DNA of 13,372 nucleotides from positions 1-13,372 of the forward strand of contig CAYUFL010000043.1 of assembly GCA_964444065.1 (NCBI GenBank). Direction: 5' to 3'. The notes below the pieces were generated by a model that was not told where the DNA came from, made no database searches, and worked only from the letters and a program-made list of their open reading frames with translations. The first letter of the stretch is position 1. Each line of letters starts with the position of its first letter. A program made the translations under genes and the position numbers. Positions 6,328-13,372 of this stretch are shown here, in pieces. Source of the DNA: JBGMEA01 sp964444065 (GTDB taxonomy: Bacteria > Bacillota > Clostridia > Eubacteriales > Anaerofustaceae).

Positions 6328-7362
6328 TTACCAACGGTTCGTGACACGCTCCGCAAATCCGAGAAAATTCTCAATGCGGATCGACGTACCGTCATCCAGC
6401 ACCGCAGTGCCCGTAAATCTGCCGAATACCTGATGCTGAAAACTCGCAAGAAACAGCAGATTCATATCGGCATGACGATCAAGTATCGGCACAAAGTCCA
6501 TCTCGAAACGTCCGTCCGACGAAGTAAATTTCCATGGCTTCAGATACTCATATTCTCCTTTTTCGTTCTGCGGAATATGGAAAGTGACCTGATCCAGCTT
6601 GTGTGCCCGATTTTCGTAGAATAACATATTTTCGCTTGCATTGGAAGTATCTCCGAAACCGTATCCGATATTAAATCCGAATTTTTTGTTTCCGAGCAGC
6701 CCTGACGCGCTTCCCCAATACCATGTATTGTTGTAGGTCCAGACACCGCGTCCCCAGTCGAGGGTGGCAAACGTATCTTCCTTTGAAAATTCGATCCGTT
6801 TTTCTCCGATACGCGCATAGCCCTCAGCGCGCATACAGTTGATTTTCTGATCGTAATAAAATGCCGTTTTCCGCTCGGCAAAAGGCGTTGCAATCACCAT
6901 CGTCTCAGCGGGCGGATCACTCAGCGAAAACTCCGCGAAAAAATCTGCTCCGTCTTTGAAGTTTTTCATGCCGCATTTCAGCCGCCTCGTCGTTCCGTCG
7001 TTAAAAAATGAAAAATCCGCCCGCTTATTTTTTACTGTCACATTCCCTGTTGTCGCGCTGGCGGGCAGATTCATTTTACCGAGAGGCATGATGGTCATGA
7101 TGCTTGTAGTTTGTTCGGAGCGGTTTATGAAATCGATTGCACTAATGCTCAGCAATCCCATATAACCATTGTCGGCAATCGTCAGAGCGATACCGTTTCT
7201 TTCGTTTCCGATATAGTAATAATCCCATTCCTTGACACGCAGTTTTGATGCGTGTATGGCTTTGCGGTTGTACGCGAGCACCGGTTCGGTTGCGTAACCT
7301 GCGGATGTCAATGTCCCGTCATCGCGCAAGAGCGGTGCTTTTGATGTAAGTCTCGTCTGCAT
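6328..7362 (-). CDS. DUF2804 family protein
   Basis: A 344-residue protein starting at ATG 7362, with GGAG 8 bases upstream. The family hallmark is the tryptophan-rich block DWGRGVWTYNNTWYWG (202-217) and the C-terminal LGFAERVTNRW, which is almost the end of the protein as in other DUF2804 members. The N-terminus carries LLRDDGTLTSAGYA (11-24), also usual for the family. I recall the fold as predicted lipocalin-like (AttH/CrtC-related), which would suit binding of a hydrophobic ligand, but no function is established. There is no signal peptide or membrane helix, so it is probably cytosolic. It has its own extended -10 promoter (7387-7395) and is followed by pgi on the same strand. That neighbour alone does not show a role in sugar metabolism. 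Confidence 0.88.
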   Translation of the reverse strand: MQTRLTSKAPLLRDDGTLTSAGYATEPVLAYNRKAIHASKLRVKEWDYYYIGNERNGIALTIADNGYMGLLSISAIDFINRSEQTTSIMTIMPLGKMNLPASATTGNVTVKNKRADFSFFNDGTTRRLKCGMKNFKDGADFFAEFSLSDPPAETMVIATPFAERKTAFYYDQKINCMRAEGYARIGEKRIEFSKEDTFATLDWGRGVWTYNNTWYWGSASGLLGNKKFGFNIGYGFGDTSNASENMLFYENRAHKLDQVTFHIPQNEKGEYEYLKPWKFTSSDGRFEMDFVPILDRHADMNLLFLASFQHQVFGRFTGTAVLDDGTSIRIENFLGFAERVTNRW

Positions 7363-7386
7363 TTTCTTATCTCCTTGTATTTTCTT

Positions 7387-7395
7387 ATTATAGCA
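7387..7395 (-). promoter_or_regulatory. Extended -10 promoter of the DUF2804-pgi unit
   Basis: On the minus strand TGCTATAAT (7395-7387) is a perfect extended -10 element. At the -35 distance only TACAAT (7415-7410) is present, a poor match, which is tolerated when the TGn extension is present. The predicted leader is about 20 nt. Confidence 0.7.
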
Positions 7396-7503
7396 CAACG
7401 GTTTCTAATATTGTATATGAAATTGTACTTTCAATTAAAATTTTTTATTTTATTTTCCGTCCTGTTTCCATTCCGTCATTTTTCGGTAAAATTTCCTCTG
7501 TCA

Positions 7504-7525
7504 GCGCTGCCGTTTGATGTATAAT
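7504..7525 (+). promoter_or_regulatory. Promoter of pth-mfd
   Basis: TATAAT at 7520-7525 is a perfect -10. The best upstream partner is CTGTCA ending about 16 bases before it (from near 7498), a partial -35 match. The divergent region 7363-7556 thus carries both outward promoters plus AT-rich sequence and a weak inverted repeat (7418-7433), with no other gene visible. Confidence 0.6.
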
Positions 7526-7556
7526 ATATATCGTAAAAAACGATTCGGAGGATTGC

Positions 7557-8174
7557 ATGTACCTGATTGCGGGACTGGGAAATATCGGAGACCGATTTCT
7601 CCTCACACGACACAACATCGGATTTGAAACTGCCGATTATATTGCTGCGCAACAGGGCATTTCCTTCAGCCAAAAAGATAAATTCAAAGGCATGATCGCG
7701 CAGGGCACCATCGCAGGAAAAAAGGTGCTGCTCGTCAAGCCTGCGACCTATATGAACCTGAGCGGCGAATGCATCAAGCCCGTGATGGACTGGTATGGGA
7801 TCGAGCAGGAAGAACTGATCGTAATTCATGACGATGTTGATTTCGCACCGGGTATTGTAAAAGTCCGCAAACAAGGCGGAGCCGGCACACACAACGGAAT
7901 GAAAGACATCGTAGCGGCACTCGGTACGGGAAATTTTGCGCGCATCCGCATCGGTGTGGGCAACAACAAAAAAATGGATCTGGCGAACTATGTACTTTCC
8001 CGTTTCCTGCCGGAAGAGCTTTCTGTGATGCGGGATGCGGTGATTACGGCAGCTGACGCAGTAAAGGAAATTGTCGAAAACGGAATCGATGCCGCCATGA
8101 ACAAATACAATACCGACAGATCAAAACCAACAGACAAAGAAAATAAGGACGGCGCAGATGATCTCTCTGTATAA
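7557..8174 (+). CDS. pth: Peptidyl-tRNA hydrolase
   Basis: Releases the peptide from peptidyl-tRNAs that fall off the ribosome, recycling tRNA in the cytosol. GGAGG lies 5 bases before the ATG. The 205-residue protein has the bacterial Pth set: GLGN with Asn9, TRHNIGF with catalytic His19, KPATYMNLSG with Asn67, HDDVD with Asp93 and GTHNGMKDI with Asn113. GLGNIG replaces the commoner GLGNPG. The C-terminus has an extra charged tail of roughly 20 residues after the usual end. The last 17 bases overlap the start of mfd, which suggests translational coupling; pth followed by mfd is a common Firmicute order. Confidence 0.95.
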   Translation: MYLIAGLGNIGDRFLLTRHNIGFETADYIAAQQGISFSQKDKFKGMIAQGTIAGKKVLLVKPATYMNLSGECIKPVMDWYGIEQEELIVIHDDVDFAPGIVKVRKQGGAGTHNGMKDIVAALGTGNFARIRIGVGNNKKMDLANYVLSRFLPEELSVMRDAVITAADAVKEIVENGIDAAMNKYNTDRSKPTDKENKDGADDLSV

Positions 8175-11100
8175 TGAACTCGGATTGTTTTCGAATATTC
8201 ATGCGGGAACAAAAGAGCGCATCGCAATCAGCGGCGCGGACAAATCGTACAAAAACGCGCTCTGCCTGACTCTTTACGAACAAACGGAAGGCAGCGTTTT
8301 TTTTGTCTGCCAAAATGATTATGATGCCAAAAAAGTTCATCAACAACTCAGCGCTGCCTTGGATGAAACACAGGTGTTTTACTACCCGAAAGAGCCGCTG
8401 TACTTTACGTTTGCAGACAGTTTTTCCCGGGAAATCACAAACCTGAGACTTCGCACCATCCGTGCTGCCTATGAAGGAACGCCAAAAATTATCGTAACCA
8501 GCGTCTGGGCACTGTGCGAACAGCGTCTCTTTTACGCACCGCGCGAAATAAAATCATACAAGTCGGGCGATCTGCTTCAGATCGATACACTGGTACAATT
8601 GCTTGCGGACTACGGGTACGCACGCGAAGACCGTACGGAAGCGCCGGGACAGTTTTCCGTGCGCGGCGGCATCGTTGATTTTTATTCCCCGAGCGAACCG
8701 TATCCGATCCGCATCGAATTCTTTGACGACGAAATCGACTCCCTGCGTTATTATGACGCGGACAGTCAGCTTTCGGTCGAGAAGATCAATATTTTTCGCA
8801 TCGATCCGTTCAGCGATTTTCTGCTGAGCAATGATCAAATTGCTGCAGCAGCGGAAAAAATGCGCAAAGAAGCCGACAAATCAATCGCAAAAATCAAAGA
8901 CGAGGTGCTGCGCCGCATCGCGACAGAAAACGCCGCAGAACTGTTCGAGAAACTCTCGGATGATCCGCAGCAGGCGGCACGGCTTGTCTATATGTATACC
9001 GATTTGCCGCTGAGCGGTCTGCTTTCTCTGTTTCCGCAAAGCACGGTACTGCTCAACGACCCTGCACAGCTGAAGAAAAGTTTTGATTTTATAAAAAAAT
9101 CCGTCGCGGGCGATTTTACAGCTTTCCGTGAATCCGGTCTTGCTTTCCCGAAACAGATCGATATTTTTGCAGACTATCCTGAACTGATGCAATCGATTGA
9201 AGACAACGGCAGCGTTTATGCGCTCGGCACGGTCGATCAGCCCGTTCCCTATCTCAATCTGCAAAGTCGGTTCAATGCAGGATGTGCAGATGTGATCGAC
9301 TTCAAGGGCAATGTCAATATCTTCTTAAAACAGCTTGGGCACTATATCCAAAGCGATTACCGCATTGTGCTGACATATGAGAACGAACACCAAAAAGAAA
9401 GCTTCTCCACGCTGATTGAAACATACGGATTGCATATCTCTGAGCGTATCGGAGAAGGCAATATTGTGCTTCGCCGCGAAAGACCCGTCGGCGGCATGGA
9501 TTTCGCGCAAAACAAAATATTGATCGTCCCTTACAGCGCAATCGGGGCAGGCGACAAAAAAGAAAAACAAAAAAAGAAACATCCGCAGGAGAAACAGGCA
9601 TTTTTCTCGGATATTCAGCCGGGAGACTATGTCGTGCACGAAACGCACGGCATCGGCCGATTCCTCAAAATGACAGAGCGCACGATCACCACCGGCGACG
9701 AGACCTCGCGCCGGGAATACATCGTGCTCGAATACGCACCGAGCAAGCGCGGCCAGCCGGGCGACCAATTGTANNNNNNNNNNACGCTACGACGGCATCC
9801 GGCAGATCAAGCTCGAAGGCATCAGCAAAGACTACATGAAAATCACCTACGCCAAAGAGGATGTGCTGTATGTGCCCGCCGATCAGATGGATCTGATTCA
9901 GAAATACATCGGAGTTTCGGACACGGCGCCGAGGCTCAACAGGCTCGGATCATCCGACTGGACGACCACGAAAACCAAAGTCTCCGGCGCGGTAAAGGAA
10001 CTTGCCGCCGAATATATAAAAATGTACGCACTCCGACAGATGGAAGAGGGATATGCCTTCAGTCCGGACACGGCATGGCAGAAAGAATTCGAAGAAAAAT
10101 TCGACTATGAACCGACCGAAGATCAGCTGCGATGCACCGAAGAAATCAAGGCAGATATGGAGCGCCCCGTTCCGATGGATCGCCTGCTGTGCGGCGACGT
10201 GGGATTCGGCAAGACAGAAGTCGCTCAGCGCGCAGCATTCAAAGCCGTGATGGATTCCAAACAAGTCGCCGTTCTCGTGCCGACGACAATCCTCGCGCTG
10301 CAGCATTACAATAATTTTGTGCAGCGATTCAAAGGGTATCCGATTAAAATAGAAATGATGAGCCGTTTGAGAAGCGCACAGCAAATGAGCAAAACATCCG
10401 ACAATCTGCGCACGGGACGCACCGATATTGTCATCGGGACGCACCGTCTGCTCTCCAAAGATGTGAAATTTAAAGATCTCGGACTGCTGATCGTCGATGA
10501 AGAACAGCGATTCGGCGTGGCGCACAAAGACAGATTGAAACTGATGCGCACAAATGTCGATACGCTTACCCTTTCGGCAACGCCGATTCCCCGTACCCTG
10601 CATATGTCACTTTCGGGCATTCGCGATATGAGCACAATCGAAGTACCGCCCGTCAACCGCGTGGAAGTACAGACATATGTAATGGAATATGAGGACATCG
10701 TCATCCGTGAAGCAATCAAAAACGAAATCGCGCGCGACGGGCAGATCTTTTATGTCTATAATCGTGTGCAGGATATCGAACGTGTCGCCGAGCACGTGCA
10801 GGCATTGGTGCCGGATGCGCGTGTCGCTTATGCACACGGTCAGATGAAAGAATCCGATATGGAGCAGGTCATTATGGGCTTTCTGGAAAAAGAGTCCGAC
10901 GTATTGGTCAGTACCACGATTATAGAAAACGGCGTGGATATCGTGAATGCAAATACGCTCATCATTGAAAATGCCGATCACCTCGGTCTTTCCCAGCTGT
11001 ATCAGCTGCGCGGACGTGTCGGGCGTGCGGATACTGCCGCCTACGCCTACATGACGTACCGCAAAGATAAAACACTCACCGAACTGGCTTCGAAACGACT

Positions 11101-11731
11101 GCAAAGTATCAAGGAGTTTACCAAATTCGGTTCGGGTTTCAAGATCGCCATGCGCGATCTGCAGGTGCGCGGAGCGGGCAATCTGCTCGGCGCGAACCAA
11201 AGCGGACATTTTCACAATGTCGGTTACGAAATGTATGTGCGCCTGCTTTCCAACGCGATTGCCGAGGAATCGGGTCAGCACGCACAAATCAAACGGGAAA
11301 CAGAAATCGATCTTGCCGTCAGCGCTTATATCCCGTCCGAGTATATTCCCGCCGAACAGCAGCGCATTGAACTGTACAAAACCATCGCTTCCATTGAAAA
11401 CGAAGACGACAAAGACCGTATTACGGAAGAAATCATCGATGTCTACGCGGATTTGCCGGACAGTGTGCTCAATCTGCTCGAGATTGCAGCCATCAAAGCG
11501 CTCGCTCAGCGCGGCGGCATGAAGAAAATCAAACAAACTGCAGATGTACTGACGCTTGAGTACTATCCGGAGGCGGAGATTGATGCGGCGCGGATTGCGC
11601 AGACTGCAAACAAGTACCGTATCAAAGCAAAAACCAACGCATCCGTGCCGACCTTCACGGTCAAAATCCCGCCGGAAAAACCGATCCTTGTCTACACAAA
11701 GGATTTAATCGAAAATCTTGTTTCATTCTAA
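8158..11731 (+). CDS. mfd: Transcription-repair coupling factor Mfd, interrupted in this assembly by a foreign segment and an N gap
   Basis: Mfd displaces stalled RNA polymerase and recruits UvrA for excision repair. The ATG at 8158 overlaps the pth end, with AAGGA 8 bases upstream. The frame runs 8158-9656 and resumes at 9784-11731 in another frame. Joining these exactly gives 1148 uninterrupted residues, the usual Mfd length. The UvrB-like N-terminal module includes GQFSVRGGIVDFY (about 166). The RNA-polymerase-interacting domain begins at GDYVVHETHGIG (490-500) and continues after the gap with RYDGIRQIKLEGISKDYMKI. The translocase has Walker A CGDVGFGKTE (636-645), DEEQ (738-741), LTLSATPIPRTLH and QLRGRVGR (907-914). 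The C-terminal autoinhibitory domain follows. Positions 9657-9783 do not belong to this gene as read (see separate entries). A reading that takes 8158 and 9836 as two genes would be wrong. Confidence 0.93.
9657..9773 (+). other. Probable foreign (actinobacterial-like) mfd fragment at a contig end
   Basis: These 117 bases continue the mfd frame but encode FLKMTERTITTGDETSRRE and then EYIVLEYAPSKRGQPGDQLY. That is the actinobacterial wording of the Mfd RNA-polymerase-interacting domain, as I recall it from Bifidobacterium-type proteins. The same domain portion is encoded again after the gap in the Firmicute wording (RYDGIRQIKLEGISKDYMKI). By hand count 72 of 117 bases are G or C (about 62%), clearly above the surrounding gene. 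Removing 9657-9783 joins GG at 9655-9656 to A at 9784 as one Gly codon and restores the frame. An assembly chimera at a conserved k-mer is the simplest explanation. Confidence 0.85.
9774..9783. other. Scaffold gap of 10 N
   Basis: Exactly ten undetermined bases, a conventional placeholder for a gap of unknown size. The coding frame on the two sides differs, so the true distance is not 10. The protein alignment suggests the two contigs really abut, with no missing bases, once the foreign end is removed. Confidence 0.97.
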
Positions 11732-11743
11732 ATCCGCGTGCGT

Positions 11744-11749
11744 TATAAT
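11744..11749 (+). promoter_or_regulatory. Possible -10 element of the foldase gene
   Basis: A perfect TATAAT lies 40 bases before the foldase ATG, just after the mfd stop. No good TTGACA is present at 16-18 bases upstream (TTTCAT is the best), so this is a moderate candidate and cotranscription with mfd remains possible. Confidence 0.45.
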
Positions 11750-11788
11750 AAAACAATATGAATTGAAACGATACTACGGAGGACTCGC

Positions 11789-13264
11789 ATGAGAAAAGCC
11801 ATTACCATTGCGCTTTGTATTATTCTGGCAGTGCTGTTCATTTTCAGCACATTTGCCTGCAGTGCGTTTACGGTCAATACAGAAAAAGACAATGCCAGCG
11901 TGGTTGCAACTGTCAACGGCACAGATGTTACCAAATCCGAATTTAAAAACTATATGAATTTCAACTATATTGCCTACAAAATCAATGATTACGATATTCC
12001 CACGGATGCAACCGAACTTGCAACCTTTAACGAAAATCTGTTCAATGATTATATTGCAAATCTCACTTACCGCTGTGAAGCGGAATCACTCGGACTTGTT
12101 CCTGAGGAGGGTTCCGTGGATGAGTCCGTACAGACTATGATCAGCGGACTGAGAGAGATTTATCCGAATGAATCGGATTATGCAGCTTTTCTGACAGAGT
12201 ACGGGCTGACCCCCGATACCTTTGCGGCGCTTGCAACAACAGAATTGACCACGCTTGCATACGTGACGGCATATCAGAACAACGAAGGCAACGACTACAG
12301 CATAGTTACAGACAAAGCATGCGTTACTGTGGACGGTGTGGATGTACCGATGTACCTTCTGTACTATTTTGTCATCGCCGACGAGCTGAACACGTATGTC
12401 AACGACGGCACTTATCCCGAAAGCTCGGACGATCTGCTCGAATTGTTTGATACGGCAATCACCTACGTATCCAATGCACAGGCACTTGTGTCTTATGGAG
12501 AGCAGCAGGGTTATGTGGTCACCGATGAAGACATCAACACCTATATGAGCTCTATTGATGAGATTTTCGGTTATTTCGGAGATACCACCATGGATTCATT
12601 GTTCAGCACCTATTATCTGACAGATGATCAAATCACAGCGGCACGCGCATTTATGGGCAAAGCCTACTACATCCAAGACAAGGTAACGGAAGATACCGCA
12701 GCCGCAATCGACCCGTCGGAAAGAACACTCAAGAAATACTATAAAGAAAATATCGACAATTATGACCCCTCCAGCGCCAGTGTCTACCATATTCTCGTGA
12801 CGGACAAAACAGTCGCAAAACAGTTGGTAGAACAAGCAGGCGGCACAGACGAGGGATTCATGGCACTGTATGACCAACTCAAAGACAGTGAATCGGTTAC
12901 GGAGGCGGCTCAATATACGGATATCACGAAATCGTCAAATTTCGTGCAGGAATTCAAAGATGCGATCTTCGATGCAAAGCAAGGCGATATCGTCGGCATG
13001 GTCAAAACGGAATACGGCTATCATTTGATTTACGTTTACGAAAAGAATGATGTGGCAGTGCCCGCCTTTGATGACATCAAAGATCAGGTAACGTCCGACT
13101 ACATCGCGTCCGTTTCGGATGAATTAAGCACCGATGCGCTCAATAAAATTTATAAAACCAAGACAAAAGACGGTGACTACCGCATGCTTGCGGAACAGCA
13201 GCTGATCAACGCACTGGAAGAAAAGTACAATGTAAAAACACACGAAAAAGTTGCATTCAGATAA
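11789..13264 (+). CDS. PrsA/SurA-like foldase lipoprotein (parvulin-type peptidyl-prolyl isomerase)
   Basis: GGAGG lies 6 bases before the ATG. The 491-residue protein starts with MRKAITIALCIILAVLFIF and a lipobox-like STFAC (Cys24), so export and lipid anchoring outside the membrane are likely. A SurA-N-like segment begins at VVATVNGTDVTKSEFKNYMN (38-57), and a related element, TVDGVDVPMYLLYYFVIADE, recurs near 180-199. The PPIC/rotamase region lies at about 330-415: it opens with SVYHILVTD and closes with KQGDIVGMVKTEYGYHLIYV. Between these the GGDLGW-type centre of canonical parvulins is not recognisable, so it may act more as a chaperone than as an isomerase. A charged tail of about 75 residues follows. 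The position after mfd is common for PrsA-type genes in Firmicutes. The gene is closed by its own terminator at 13286-13317. Confidence 0.85.
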   Translation: MRKAITIALCIILAVLFIFSTFACSAFTVNTEKDNASVVATVNGTDVTKSEFKNYMNFNYIAYKINDYDIPTDATELATFNENLFNDYIANLTYRCEAESLGLVPEEGSVDESVQTMISGLREIYPNESDYAAFLTEYGLTPDTFAALATTELTTLAYVTAYQNNEGNDYSIVTDKACVTVDGVDVPMYLLYYFVIADELNTYVNDGTYPESSDDLLELFDTAITYVSNAQALVSYGEQQGYVVTDEDINTYMSSIDEIFGYFGDTTMDSLFSTYYLTDDQITAARAFMGKAYYIQDKVTEDTAAAIDPSERTLKKYYKENIDNYDPSSASVYHILVTDKTVAKQLVEQAGGTDEGFMALYDQLKDSESVTEAAQYTDITKSSNFVQEFKDAIFDAKQGDIVGMVKTEYGYHLIYVYEKNDVAVPAFDDIKDQVTSDYIASVSDELSTDALNKIYKTKTKDGDYRMLAEQQLINALEEKYNVKTHEKVAFR

Positions 13265-13285
13265 TACTACAGTCAGATAAAGAAA

Positions 13286-13317
13286 AAGAACCGGAATGAA
13301 TTTTCCGGTTCTTTTTT
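13286..13317. terminator. Rho-independent terminator after the foldase gene (bidirectional)
   Basis: AAGAACCGGAA (13286-13296) pairs with TTCCGGTTCTT (13303-13313) around a 6-base loop, with T to 13317 on the plus strand. A run of A before the stem gives a T tract on the minus strand too, so it could also end a leftward gene entering from the right edge. Confidence 0.92.
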
Positions 13318-13345
13318 CATGTTCATGGGCAATATAAGTAATATA

Positions 13346-13372
13346 TTACTGCTCAAAATCAGCATAGCTGAC
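13346..13372 (-). CDS. Possible C-terminal tail of a leftward gene (partial)
   Basis: On the minus strand the last 27 bases read VSYADFEQ followed by TAA (13348-13346). A convergent gene ending here would fit the bidirectional terminator next to it. Eight codons are too few to identify a protein or to exclude chance; no function can be given. Confidence 0.3.
   Translation of the reverse strand, partial: VSYADFEQ

Noticed and set aside
6361..6373. GAGAA-AA-TTCTC inverted repeat resembling the Zur-type operator
   Set aside because: Even-spaced centre unlike the 7-1-7 box, located inside the DUF2804 coding region, with no promoter nearby.
9655..9850. A genuine tandem duplication or horizontally acquired copy of the Mfd polymerase-interacting domain
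   Set aside because: The frame breaks at the 10-N gap, GC shifts sharply, and exact excision restores a normal Mfd; an assembly chimera is simpler.
10607..11536. 309-codon minus-strand frame opposite mfd
   Set aside because: Shadow of the conserved translocase domain; composition rich in Cys, His and Phe, typical of antisense frames.
9836..11731. A separate helicase gene starting at ATG 9836
   Set aside because: The same frame runs back to 9785 with clear Mfd sequence and joins the upstream half once the foreign segment and gap are removed; 9836 is an internal Met.
1..13372. CRISPR array, tRNA, rRNA, insertion sequence, prophage or attachment site
   Set aside because: No regularly spaced repeats, cloverleaf, transposase or integrase motifs, or terminal repeats were seen on either strand.

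Overview
The window looks like ordinary chromosomal DNA of a low-to-middle GC Firmicute, probably a gut clostridium known from a metagenome assembly. The grounds are the consensus TTGACA/TATAAT promoters, strong GGAGG ribosome binding sites, a GshF-type glutathione enzyme, the pth-mfd-prsA order, lipoprotein-anchored binding and foldase proteins (a Gram-positive style), and a scaffold gap of exactly 10 N. I see no phage, transposon, CRISPR array, tRNA, rRNA or riboswitch, and no convincing new defence or biosynthetic system.

Layout. Positions 1-330 (+) hold the C-terminal end of a bifunctional glutathione synthase (gshF/gshAB). A bidirectional hairpin (376-401) separates it from a leftward pair: a small ribbon-helix-helix protein (404-574, 56 aa) and an SPFH/band 7 membrane protein (638-1618), each with its own promoter. 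From 1812 to 4870 runs a leftward metal-uptake operon: a Fur/Zur-type repressor, a metal-binding lipoprotein, an ABC ATPase and an ABC-3 permease. It starts at a near-consensus promoter followed by a perfect 15-bp Fur-superfamily palindrome and ends at a hairpin terminator. Next, still leftward, are a DUF2804 protein (6328-7362) and glucose-6-phosphate isomerase (5009-6259), with a terminator at 4912-4936. A divergent 194-bp intergenic region then leads rightward to pth (7557), mfd (8158) and a PrsA/SurA-like foldase (11789-13264), closed by a strong terminator. The last 24 bases may be the tail of a leftward gene.

The most important observation concerns sequence integrity. mfd is broken by 10 N. 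The 117 bases before the gap (9657-9773) encode a second, actinobacterial-looking version of the RNA-polymerase-interacting segment that also follows the gap. They are about 62% GC, and removing exactly 9657-9783 restores one uninterrupted 1148-codon Mfd. The segment is best read as a foreign contig end (assembly chimera), not as biology. A second integrity question is the start of the SPFH gene, where the well-placed ATG and the coding frame differ by one base.

Functionally, the metal operon is a self-contained sensing and import unit: repressor, operator, binding protein, ATPase and permease. Pth recycles peptidyl-tRNA, Mfd clears stalled RNA polymerase and recruits repair, and the foldase acts outside the membrane. 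Pgi is central glycolysis. The SPFH and RHH pair is a recurrent but poorly understood partnership.
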